The notes beneath the pieces were generated by a model that was not told where the DNA came from, did not search any database, and saw only the letters and a list, made by a program, of their open reading frames with translations. From the NCBI RefSeq assembly GCF_001514205.1, contig NZ_KQ948766.1, positions 279,215 through 343,214 on the forward strand: 64,000 nucleotides of DNA, read 5' to 3'. The DNA comes from Streptomyces griseoruber (GTDB lineage Bacteria; Actinomycetota; Actinomycetes; Streptomycetales; Streptomycetaceae). Both the position numbers and the translations under genes were made by a program. Each line of letters opens with the position of its first letter. Within the stretch, counting starts at the first letter, position 1. Below are positions 55,188 through 63,203 of this stretch, in pieces.

Positions 55188-55892
55188 CGCCCGGGGTGCC
55201 TCCGGCGAGGGTCCCAGGGCCCAATTTCCCAGCCACTTGGCCGCCGCCTCGGCGCGGCTGCTGCTGTGCAGCTTGGCGAAGATGCGGTTGATGTGATTCT
55301 TGACCGTCTTCTCGCTGATGAAGCATGCGGCGGCGATCTGCTGGTTGTTCATGCCCGACGCGATGAGGTCCATGATCTCCGCCTCCCTCGCGCTGAGCTG
55401 GAACCCCGCCCGGTGACCCGACTCGTCAGAGGGTCCCATAGACGGTTGCAGTCGCGAAAGCTGTTCGGGGAAAGTCACTGGAAGCAAGGGACTTGAGGGC
55501 ACGTTGACGTGTGCATTCGCATTCCCGTGTGCGCTTCTCACCGCTTCCCCCAGCTCCTCCACCGTGAACTGCCCGTGCACCAGATAACCGCTCGCCCCGC
55601 CCCGTAGCGCCGCTCGGACGGTTTCCGGGTCGTGGCTGTACGTCAGCATCAGGACCGTGGCGATCCGGGCCAGGTGGGGCAGGGCCGTGAGGCCGTCGAC
55701 GCCGGGCATGCGGACGTCGAGGAGGATCACGTCGGGGCGGTGGCGCAGGGCGGCCTCGCAGGCCTCGCGGCCGTCCGCCGCCTGCGCCACGACCGTGAAG
55801 TCCGGGCAGCTCGACAGGAGCGCGGTGAGGCCCGCGCGGACCACCGGGTTGTCGTCGGCCACCACTACGCGTACGGCGGGCTGGTCCGGCAT
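55188..55892 (-). CDS. NarL/LuxR-type response regulator, no stop codon before TadG
   Basis: Begins ATG 55892 behind GGAGG. Receiver domain residues 6-120 (VVVADDNPVVRAGL, phospho-acceptor Asp59 in VILLDVRMPGVDG, LMLTYSHD, ASGYLVHG) and LuxR helix-turn-helix 163-222 (FQLSAREAEIMDLIASGMNN, ISEKTVKNHINRIFAKL). It overlaps the kinase by 28 bp. The domain ends near residue 225, but no stop occurs: the frame stays open through the whole Flp gene (read out of frame) and into TadG to 54342, giving 516 residues if translated through. The end given here is set at the domain boundary. Likely regulator of the pilus operon. Confidence 0.75.
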
Positions 55893-57187
55893 GGTGCCTC
55901 CTCTCGGAAGGTCAGGTCGGCCAGGGGGAGTTCCAGGCGGACCTCGGTGCCGGGGGTACGGTCGTCGCTGGCGATGCGCAGGCGGGCGCCCACGCAGGCG
56001 GCCCGTTCCGCCATGCCGACGAGGCCGAAGTGACCGGTGTCGCGGAGGTGTTCGAGGGTGGTGCCGGGGGGCAGGCCGCGGCCGTCGTCGTGAACGGTGA
56101 GGGTGAGGAGGTCGTCCTGGACGCCCGCGCGGACCTCGACCGCCGTGGGGGCGGCGTGGCGGTGGGCGTTCTCCATGGCCTCGGCGGTGATGGTGAGGAG
56201 CTGGCGGGCCACCGCCGGGGGCACCGCGAGGGTCGTACGGTCGCCGGTGGGGCGGTAGGTGACCCGCAGGCCGGTGCGTTCGGCGAAGTCGTCGGCGCGG
56301 GCCGCCAGTGCGGGCAGCACGTCCACTCCGGCGGTCCGGGACGCCCCGTCGGGCGGTTCCGGCTCCCGGCGCAGATCCGCGAGCAGGTCGCGGGACTCGG
56401 CGGCGGCGCGGCGGGCCGACCTGGCGACCAGCTCGGCCTGCCGCCGCACCTGGGCAGGGTCCGTCGAGGCGGCCAGGGCGTCCGCCGCGAGCGCGACGCC
56501 GTGCAGGGTCTTGGCGACGGAGTCGTGCATCTCGCGGGCGAGGCGGGCGCGTTCGGCGGTCACCGCCTCGGCGGCGGCGAGGCGGGCGCGGACGGCGGTG
56601 AGGGCCTGGGTGGCCTCGCCGAAGCGCAGGAGCAGCCCGCGCAGGGTGGAGCCGACCGCTCCGGTGATGACGCAGAAGCCGGGGAGGAGGAGGTGTTCGG
56701 CCAGGCCCGCGTCCGTGCCGTGGCCGACGGTCGCCTGGACCAGCAGCAGGATCAGCGACTGGAGCGAGGCGAAGCAGGCGGCGCCGCGCCAGCCGTAGAC
56801 GATGCCGGCGAGGAGGGGGGTGCAGACGCTGACGTAGGCGAGGGTGGTGTCCGGGCCGGCGGAGATCAGCAACAGCGTCCCGACGAGGGTGTCGGCGGCC
56901 AGCAGGACGGGGTGGCGCAGGAGGAGGGGGCCGAAGCGTTCCCAGTCGCGGAAGAGGACGTAGGAGCCCATGAAGGTGACGACCACGGCCGCGCCGACGA
57001 GGCGGACGCCCAGGCCCGGGGAGGCGTGCAGCAGGGCGGACGGGGCGGCCAGGGCGATCATCGCCAGGCGGAAGCCGAAGACCTGACGGCACATGGCCTG
57101 TACGGCGTTCGCCCGGAGGCCCACGGCGACACCCGCATCAGTGCCTGTGCCTGTGCCTGTGCCTGTGCTGTCCATGGTTGCCTTCAT
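55865..57187 (-). CDS. Sensor histidine kinase (NarL/HisKA_3 family)
   Basis: 440 aa from ATG 57187. About six N-terminal hydrophobic helices (~25-190) form a membrane sensor; the dimerisation/phospho-acceptor helix shows ARLAREMHDSVAKTLHGVALA (His ~237), and the ATPase domain has ITAEAMENAHRHAA, VHDDGRGLPPG and GHFGLVGMAERA. Partner of the overlapping response regulator. The first residues (TGTGTGTGT) are coded by four GTGCCT hexanucleotides at 57141-57164. A two-component pair inside the Tad operon suggests dedicated control. Confidence 0.92.
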   Translation of the reverse strand: MKATMDSTGTGTGTGTDAGVAVGLRANAVQAMCRQVFGFRLAMIALAAPSALLHASPGLGVRLVGAAVVVTFMGSYVLFRDWERFGPLLLRHPVLLAADTLVGTLLLISAGPDTTLAYVSVCTPLLAGIVYGWRGAACFASLQSLILLLVQATVGHGTDAGLAEHLLLPGFCVITGAVGSTLRGLLLRFGEATQALTAVRARLAAAEAVTAERARLAREMHDSVAKTLHGVALAADALAASTDPAQVRRQAELVARSARRAAAESRDLLADLRREPEPPDGASRTAGVDVLPALAARADDFAERTGLRVTYRPTGDRTTLAVPPAVARQLLTITAEAMENAHRHAAPTAVEVRAGVQDDLLTLTVHDDGRGLPPGTTLEHLRDTGHFGLVGMAERAACVGARLRIASDDRTPGTEVRLELPLADLTFREEAPCRTSPPYA

Positions 57188-57197
57188 GACCGGCCGC

Positions 57198-58085
57198 CTA
57201 CTCCCCCGTGATCGAGCTGAAGTCGGTGCCGGAGCCGAGCAGCATGCCCGCGCCGAGGAGGAGCATCGTCGCCGGGACCATGAAGGTGGTGATCATCAGC
57301 GTGGCCTTGGGGACGGCGCGGGCGGCCTTGCGGCGGGCGTTCTGGGCGTCCGTGCGGCGCATGTCCTTGGCGATGGCGACGAGTGTGTCGACGATCGGCG
57401 CACCCAGCTCCTCGCCCTGCTGGAGGGCGGTGACGAACATGGCGACCTGCTCGGAGTCGTTGCGGCGGCGGAGTTCCTCGAAGGCCTCCCGGCGGCTCAT
57501 GCCGAGGTCCATCTGGCGGAGCGTGATGCGGATCTCGTCCGCCCAGGGGCCCTCGTACTTGGAGGCGACCCGGTCCAGGGCCTGGCGGAAGCCGAGGCCG
57601 GCGCTGACGACGACGGCGAGGACGTCGAGGAAGTCGGGCAGGGTGCGTTCGATGGCGTCCTTGCGGACCCGGATCGCCGACCAGATGCCGACCTCGGACC
57701 AGAAGGCGGCGAAGGCCAGCATGAGCAGGGCGACGAAGAAGCTGCCCTGGAGGAGGGCGGCCAGCGCGCCGAGGCCGCCGATCGCGCCGTAGACCGCGCG
57801 GCGGGCCGCGTAACGGTCGATCGTCAGGCCTCCGGGGTTGCCCGCGAGGTCGATGCGGCGGCGGTAGCGGGCGACCTGCCTGGGACCCATCAGACGCAGC
57901 ACGGCGGGCGCGTACCGCATGCCCATGCGGTCGACGAGGGAGCCGACGGCGCTGGTGCGGGTGGCGCCGACCTCCAGGGCGAGGACGAGGTCGCTGGGGA
58001 GTTTCACCTCGGCCCGGTACATGCGGATCCCGGCGAAGATCCCCCAGACGGCGAGGCCCATGGCGAGGGCGAGCAGGAGTTCCAC
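57198..58085 (-). CDS. tadC: TadC, type II/IV secretion F-family inner-membrane platform protein
   Basis: 295 aa. GspF-like platform: N-terminal helix (LLLALAMGLAVWGIFAGI), helices ~105-135, T2SSF domain (FLDVLAVVVSAGLGFRQALD, GEELGAPIVDTLVAIAKDMR) and C-terminal helix (LMITTFMVPATMLLLGAGMLL). With TadB it forms the membrane base on which the TadA ATPase drives pilus assembly. 16 bp separate it from TadB. Confidence 0.92.
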   Translation of the reverse strand: MELLLALAMGLAVWGIFAGIRMYRAEVKLPSDLVLALEVGATRTSAVGSLVDRMGMRYAPAVLRLMGPRQVARYRRRIDLAGNPGGLTIDRYAARRAVYGAIGGLGALAALLQGSFFVALLMLAFAAFWSEVGIWSAIRVRKDAIERTLPDFLDVLAVVVSAGLGFRQALDRVASKYEGPWADEIRITLRQMDLGMSRREAFEELRRRNDSEQVAMFVTALQQGEELGAPIVDTLVAIAKDMRRTDAQNARRKAARAVPKATLMITTFMVPATMLLLGAGMLLGSGTDFSSITGE

Positions 58086-58101
58086 GGTGTACGTCCCCTC
58101 C

Positions 58102-59046
58102 TCAGACGTCGATGCGGGACATACGGCGGATGAGGACGAAGCCGACGGCGTAGAGGCCGAAGGCGACGATCACACAGGCCTGGCCGACGGCCGAGGACGT
58201 CATCCGGTCGAGGGTGCCGTCGTTGACGCCGTCCATGAGGAACAGGGCGCCGACGCCGAGCACCGGGACGGCGTACGAGGTCATGTTGACCTGGGAGAGC
58301 TGGGTGCGTACCTCGCGCCGGGTCTCCTTGCGTTCCTCCAGGGTCTCGGTGAGGTTGCGCAGGGCGCCGACGACCTGGCCGCCGGCCCGGTTGGAGAGGA
58401 CCAGGGTGGTGACGAGGACGACGAGTTCGCGGGAGGGGAGGCGGTCGGCGAGTTCACCGAGGGCGTCGTCGATGGAGTGGCCGATGGCCAACTGGTCGGC
58501 GACCTTGCCGAGTTCCTCGCCGGCCGGGGCCTCCAGTTCCTCCGCGGCCATGCCGATCGCGGTGCGCAGGGCGAGGCCGGCGTGGGTGGCGTTGGCCAGG
58601 ATGCGGGCCAGTTCGGGGAGTTGGTTGATGAACTTCTCGATGCGTTTCTGGCGCTGCCAGTTGAGGAACTGCAGGGCCGCCCAGAGGCCGAGGAGTCCGG
58701 CGAGCGGGCCGAAGAAGGGGGCCAGGACGGCCTGGCCGACCAGCCACAGGCCGGCCACCGTGGCGAGCATGTAGACGAAGAACTCGCCGGGGGTGACGTC
58801 CAGGCCGGTGGCCACGAGTTTCAGTTCCAGCCTGCGGCCCGCCCTGGTGCGGCGCAGCCGCCGGTCCAGGTCGCGGAAGCGGCGCCGGCGTCCGCCCAGG
58901 GGAGCCTGGCCGGTGTAGGACAGGCGCTCCACGAGGGCGGCGCGCTGGGCGTGGCCCTTGGCGTAGACGTGCACGCCCACGACGGCCAGGGCGCAGGTCA
59001 GGAGGGTCACGCCGGTGGTGAGGGTGATGAGGGTGTCGAGGTTCAT
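58102..59046 (-). CDS. tadB: TadB, type II/IV secretion F-family platform protein
   Basis: 314 aa. N-terminal helix (LITLTTGVTLLTCALAVVGV), paired helices ~110-145 (FFVYMLATVAGLWLVGQAVLAPFFG), T2SSF domain (LARILANATHAGLALRTAI, LVVLVTTLVLSNRAGGQVVGAL) and two terminal helices (YAVPVLGVGALFLMDGV, QACVIVAFGLYAVGFVLI). Partner of TadC. Five bases separate it from TadA. Confidence 0.93.
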   Translation of the reverse strand: MNLDTLITLTTGVTLLTCALAVVGVHVYAKGHAQRAALVERLSYTGQAPLGGRRRRFRDLDRRLRRTRAGRRLELKLVATGLDVTPGEFFVYMLATVAGLWLVGQAVLAPFFGPLAGLLGLWAALQFLNWQRQKRIEKFINQLPELARILANATHAGLALRTAIGMAAEELEAPAGEELGKVADQLAIGHSIDDALGELADRLPSRELVVLVTTLVLSNRAGGQVVGALRNLTETLEERKETRREVRTQLSQVNMTSYAVPVLGVGALFLMDGVNDGTLDRMTSSAVGQACVIVAFGLYAVGFVLIRRMSRIDV

Positions 59047-59051
59047 CGCTG

Positions 59052-60389
59052 TTACCGGGCTTCCCTGGTCGTGAGTTCGAGTGCGTCGCGGGCGACCCCG
59101 AAGGCCTGGGGGATCGGCTGGCTCGCCATGTAGAGGCGGTCGGCGGTGCGGCGTGGGAGGGGGAAGTACCCGAAGGCGCCGTGGACGCGGCCGTCGGCGG
59201 TCATCGGGCGGGCGTCGAAGCGGGCGACGGTGGCCAGCCGGAAGGCCTCCGAGCCATGGCTGTCGAGGAGGGCGATCTCGGTGATCCGGCGGGCGCCGTC
59301 CGCGAACCGGGTCAGCTGCACGATGACGTCCACCGCGCTGTTGATCTGGTCGTGGAGGGCGACGAAGGGGATCTCGACGTCGGACATCGAGGCGAGGGTC
59401 TGGAGCCGCATCAGCGCGTCCTCGGCGCTGTTGGCGTGGACGGTGGCGAGCGAGCCGTCGTGGCCGGTGGACATCGCCTGGAGCATGTCGAGGGACTCGC
59501 CGCCGCGGACCTCACCGACCACGATCCGGTCGGGGCGCATCCGCAGCGAGTTGCGCACCAGGTCGCGGATGGTGATCCGGCCGTTGCCCTCGACGTTCGG
59601 CGGCCGGGACTCCAGGCGGATGACGTGGGACTGCTGGAGCTGGAGTTCGGCGGAGTCCTCGATGGTGATGATCCGCTCGCCCTCCGGGATGAGTCCGGAC
59701 AGGGCGTTGAGCAGGGTGGTCTTGCCGGTGCCGGTGGCGCCGGAGACGATCACGTTGAACTTGGCCTGCACCAGCCCGGCGAGCAGGTAGAGCATCGGCT
59801 CGTCGAGGGAGCCGAAGCCGATGAGCTCGTTGAGGGTGAAGGAGCGCGGGAAGCGGCGGATGGTGAGGATGGGGCCGGTCAGGGAGAGCGGCGGGATGAT
59901 CACGTTGACGCGTTCGCCGGACGGGAGGCGGGCGTCCACCATCGGGTTCGTCTCGTCGACGCGGCGGTTGACGGTCGAGACGATGCGTTCGATGGTCTGC
60001 ATGAGCTGGTCGTTCGAGGCGAACCGCAGCGGGAGCTGTTCCACCCGGCCGGCCCGCTCGACGAAGATCGCGTCGGGGCCGTTCACCATGATCTCGGTGA
60101 TGGAGGCGTCCTCCAGGAGCGGTTCCAGGATGCCCAGGCCGAGCGCCTCGTCGACCACCCGCCGGATCAGCTGTGAGCGCTCGCCCGTCGACAGCACCGG
60201 GCCCTCGCGGCTGATGATGTGCCCGAGGACCCGCTCCAGCCGGGCCCGGCGCTCGGCGGCCGCGAGCGAGCTCATCTCGGCGAGGTCGATCTCCTCCAGC
60301 AGCTTGGCCCGGTACGAGGAGACCAGGTGGCCGTCCTCGCCCCGCCCGCTGCCCTCCTCGGGGGAGCTGATGCGTGCCCGCAGGCTCAT
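59052..60389 (-). CDS. tadA: TadA/CpaF pilus assembly ATPase
   Basis: 445 aa secretion ATPase of the CpaF group. Walker [17 protein letters not shown] (~220-235), Asp box [11 protein letters not shown], the arginine-rich [21 protein letters not shown] (Walker B) and [15 protein letters not shown] (His box). It powers pilin polymerisation at the cytoplasmic face of TadB/TadC. 17 bp downstream of TadE. Confidence 0.96.
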   Translation of the reverse strand: MSLRARISSPEEGSGRGEDGHLVSSYRAKLLEEIDLAEMSSLAAAERRARLERVLGHIISREGPVLSTGERSQLIRRVVDEALGLGILEPLLEDASITEIMVNGPDAIFVERAGRVEQLPLRFASNDQLMQTIERIVSTVNRRVDETNPMVDARLPSGERVNVIIPPLSLTGPILTIRRFPRSFTLNELIGFGSLDEPMLYLLAGLVQAKFNVIVSGATGTGKTTLLNALSGLIPEGERIITIEDSAELQLQQSHVIRLESRPPNVEGNGRITIRDLVRNSLRMRPDRIVVGEVRGGESLDMLQAMSTGHDGSLATVHANSAEDALMRLQTLASMSDVEIPFVALHDQINSAVDVIVQLTRFADGARRITEIALLDSHGSEAFRLATVARFDARPMTADGRVHGAFGYFPLPRRTADRLYMASQPIPQAFGVARDALELTTREAR

Positions 60390-60406
60390 GGCGGTGCCGC
60401 CTTCCT

Positions 60407-60763
60407 TCAGTGGTCGACCGGCATCGTGGCCGTCTTGCGGGCGGTGCCGAAGTTCCCGATGCCCGGGATGACGGACGGGATGGTGACGGTGGAGGTGACC
60501 TGGACCTCGTCGCCCAGGTCGGCGCGGGAGCAGCTCACCGACAGCCAGCTGCTGACCGCCCGTGCGCAGTCCCCGGCGAAGTCCTGGTCGAGGGAGGCGC
60601 TGCGGGCCCCGGTGCGGGCCGCCGTGCCGGCCTGCTGGGCGGCGTACGCGAAGAGCCCGAGCTGGACGGCGCCCAGGGCGACGATGAGGAGCAGCGGCAG
60701 GAAGCCCAGGTACTCCAGGGCGACCTGACCCCGGTCGCCGCGTCTGCGGGGTCCGTACGGCAT
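60407..60763 (-). CDS. TadE-like pseudopilin
   Basis: 118 aa. RRGDRGQVALEYLGFLPLLLI and VALGAVQLGLFAYAAQQAGTAARTGARSAS give the TadE prepilin motif G|QVALE with the Glu at +5 and its Ala-rich helix. The rest is a small extracellular domain with two Cys. Minor pilin of the Tad system; only 1 bp separates it from the upstream TadE gene. Confidence 0.92.
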   Translation of the reverse strand: MPYGPRRRGDRGQVALEYLGFLPLLLIVALGAVQLGLFAYAAQQAGTAARTGARSASLDQDFAGDCARAVSSWLSVSCSRADLGDEVQVTSTVTIPSVIPGIGNFGTARKTATMPVDH

Positions 60764-60764
60764 C

Positions 60765-61154
60765 TCAGTCGTCCTCCTCCTCGACGGCGCCCGCGTGTCC
60801 GTGCACCGTGAACGGGAAGTCGATCGTGCCCGGGAACAGGACGGGGACGCGCAGGGAGACGTCGGCGGTCACGTAGCCGCCGCCGGTGCCGCAGTCCACG
60901 TCCGCGTTCCCCCTCCACGCGTCCCCCAGCTTGTCCAGGCCCGCCTCCTGGCAGGCCCCCTCCCGCTCCCCCGGGTGCGCCGCCGTGCCCGCCCGCACCG
61001 CCTCGTCGGCAGCGTTCCCCGCGAGCGTGAACGTGTACCCCACCAGTACGAACTGCCACACCACCACCAGGGTCACGATGATCAGCGGGGTCATGCCGAG
61101 GAACTCGACGGTGACCTGGCCGCGATCGCTCCTGTACGGGCGGAGCCTCGTCAC
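60765..61154 (-). CDS. TadE-like pseudopilin
   Basis: 129 aa from GTG 61154 (VTRLRPYRSD), which has AAGGAG 8 nt upstream; GTG 61163, overlapping the TadZ stop, is possible. SDRGQVTVEFLGMTPLIIVTL is the TadE motif with Glu at +5. Two Cys in the extracellular part (GACQEAG, VDCGTG). Second minor pilin; Tad systems often carry a TadE/TadF pair. Confidence 0.9.
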   Translation of the reverse strand: MTRLRPYRSDRGQVTVEFLGMTPLIIVTLVVVWQFVLVGYTFTLAGNAADEAVRAGTAAHPGEREGACQEAGLDKLGDAWRGNADVDCGTGGGYVTADVSLRVPVLFPGTIDFPFTVHGHAGAVEEEDD

Positions 61155-61159
61155 GGCGC

Positions 61160-62413
61160 TCACTCCTTCCGCCGCCGGAAGCCGCCGGTGCCCCGGTCCG
61201 TGCCCCGGGCGCGCCCGCCCCGGCGCACGAGGGCCGTCTCCGGCGCCTTGACCAGGCCCAGTTCGGCGGCGAGCGCCCACAGGGCCTGGCGGACGGTGCC
61301 CTTGCCGTCGAGGGCGTGGACGCGGCCTGCGTCGACCGCCGCCTGGAGTTCCCGGAAGTTGGCGGGGACCGCGGTGGCGGCGACGGCCGTGCCGGTGATC
61401 TTCTGGATGAGCGGGGGCTGGATCTCCGTACCGCGGGTGTGCCGGTTGACGACGACGGTCGTCTCCTCGGCCTTGCGGACCTGGAGCCGGTCCCACATCC
61501 GGACGGTGCGTTTGGCGCCGCGGACGGCGACCACGTCCGGGGTGGTGACGAGCAGGGCGCGGTCGGCCATCTCGACGGCGGCGGCTCCGGCGCCGCTGAG
61601 CTGGGCGCCGCAGTCGACGATCACGACCTCGTAGCGGGAGCGCAGGGCGCCGACGATCTGGCGTACGGCGCGGTCGGTGACCTCCTCGCCGCGTTCGCCC
61701 TCGGCGGGGGCGAGGAGGAGGGCCAGTCCGCAGTCGTGGCGGAAGACGGCCTCGGCGAGGATGCGGGGCGAGAGGTCGGTGATGGCGGCGAGGTCGACGA
61801 CCGAGCGGCGGAACTGGACGTCCAGGTAGGAGGCGACGTCGCCGGTCTGCAGGTCGAGGTCGACGAGCGCGGTGGGCCGGCCGGAGGCCTGGGCGGCGAG
61901 GGCGAGCTGCACGGCGGTGAGGGTGGCCCCCACTCCGCCCTTGGCGCCGCTGACGGTGACGACGGTGCCGCCGACGCCGGGGAGCACATCGCCCCCGTGG
62001 CCGAGATGACGTCGTACGCCCACGGACCACTGGGCGACGGACTGGACGCGGTGGGCCAGTTCCTCGTAGCCGAGGGGGAGCGTGACGACTCCTCGGGCGC
62101 CGGAGTCCATGGCGGCCTGGAAGAGGCCGGGGCCGGTGTCGGTGGTGACGAGGACGACCCCGACCGCCGGGAAGCGCAGGGCGACCTCGCGGACCAGCTC
62201 CAGTGCCGGGACGGGGCCGATGCGTTCGTGGACGATCACGACCTCGGGGAGTTCGTCGACGGACTCGGCGGCGAGGCGGGCGAGGGTGTCGACGAGCTGG
62301 GTGGAGTCGGCGACCGGGGTGACCGGTTCGGCGTCCGGGAGCTGGCTGAGCAGGGTGGTGAGGGAGCGGACCGCGTCCGCGTCGCCGACGGCCGGGAGGA
62401 TCCTCGTGGGCAT
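61160..62413 (-). CDS. TadZ/CpaE-like MinD-type ATPase
   Basis: 417 aa. N-terminal receiver-like domain without obvious phospho-acceptor logic (~1-135; VGVVLVTTDTGPGLFQAA), then a ParA/MinD ATPase (~140-390): deviant Walker A VSGAKGGVGATLTAVQ, LVDLDLQTGDVASYLD, YEVVIVDCGAQLSG, ADRALLVTTPDVVAVRGAKR. TadZ/CpaE positions the pilus machine at the cell pole. Basic C-terminal tail RRGGRARGTDRG. Confidence 0.92.
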   Translation of the reverse strand: MPTRILPAVGDADAVRSLTTLLSQLPDAEPVTPVADSTQLVDTLARLAAESVDELPEVVIVHERIGPVPALELVREVALRFPAVGVVLVTTDTGPGLFQAAMDSGARGVVTLPLGYEELAHRVQSVAQWSVGVRRHLGHGGDVLPGVGGTVVTVSGAKGGVGATLTAVQLALAAQASGRPTALVDLDLQTGDVASYLDVQFRRSVVDLAAITDLSPRILAEAVFRHDCGLALLLAPAEGERGEEVTDRAVRQIVGALRSRYEVVIVDCGAQLSGAGAAAVEMADRALLVTTPDVVAVRGAKRTVRMWDRLQVRKAEETTVVVNRHTRGTEIQPPLIQKITGTAVAATAVPANFRELQAAVDAGRVHALDGKGTVRQALWALAAELGLVKAPETALVRRGGRARGTDRGTGGFRRRKE

Positions 62414-62426
62414 GGGCGGCGGCCTC

Positions 62427-63131
62427 TCACTTGTCCGTGACGAGTTCGTACGTACGGTCCTGGTCGGGGATCGTGGTGGCGCCGCCGGGGGCCACGAGGG
62501 CGAGGCGGACGCGCTTGGCGAAGGACTCGGCGTACGTGATGCGCTGGGCGTCCAGGGTCGACAGCGCGAAGGTGATGGGAACCGCGTCGGTGGCGCTGTC
62601 GCGGTCGTTGCGGTCGGGTTCGAGGGCGGTGATCTCGCCGACGTCGAGGACGCGCGCGTTGGTGACGATGATCTTCGACTGGTCGGGGTCGCTGTCGCGG
62701 GCGCCCTCGAAGGTGGCGTACACGTTGACCGAGGAGCCGGGCCTGATCTTGCCCGCCACGCCGGTCGCCGCGTCGACCATGATGGCGACCTCCTGCTGCC
62801 CCGGCTGGAGGGCGGGCTGGTCGACGATCATGTCGCTCTGCAGGAGCGAGCCCTTCTTCAGGGTCGTCACGGCGATCTTGTCCCGGATCGCGGCGAGGTC
62901 GGTGACGGCGTTCTGGGACAGCCAGCGCTTCGGCATCTCGATCTTCTTGAACTGGCCCTCCTCGAGGGCCGTGTACGGCGCGATGTCGGAGCGCAGCTCG
63001 TAGGCGCTGACTTCGGGGCCGACCTTGGAGTTCACGTCGTCGATGACGGAGAGGACGCCGGCGAAGGCACCGAGGGCGCACAACACCGACAGGAGCAGGA
63101 GAATCACGCCGCGGCGCTGACGGGAGTTCAT
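62427..63131 (-). CDS. CpaB/RcpC-like SAF domain protein
   Basis: 234 aa from ATG 63131 (MNSRQRRGVILLLLSVLCA). One N-terminal membrane helix, then SAF domain (VGPEVSAYELRSDIAPYTAL, VTTLKKGSLLQSDMIV) and Flp-pilus RcpC/CpaB region (VAIMVDAATGVAGKIRPGSSVNVYATF; AQRITYAESFAKRVRLALVAPG). Surface-exposed component of the Tad machine. Precedes TadZ by 13 bp. Confidence 0.92.
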   Translation of the reverse strand: MNSRQRRGVILLLLSVLCALGAFAGVLSVIDDVNSKVGPEVSAYELRSDIAPYTALEEGQFKKIEMPKRWLSQNAVTDLAAIRDKIAVTTLKKGSLLQSDMIVDQPALQPGQQEVAIMVDAATGVAGKIRPGSSVNVYATFEGARDSDPDQSKIIVTNARVLDVGEITALEPDRNDRDSATDAVPITFALSTLDAQRITYAESFAKRVRLALVAPGGATTIPDQDRTYELVTDK

Positions 63132-63203
63132 GGAACCGTGCAACCTCGTTGGGGGTCGGGTCGAGCGGGAACGGTGGTCGGTGCGTCGGTGCTTTCCGGT
63201 GTC

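Noticed and set aside
57141..57164. Phase-variable hexanucleotide repeat at the kinase start
   Set aside because: The GTGCCT unit is six bases, so gain or loss keeps the frame and only alters a Thr-Gly run.
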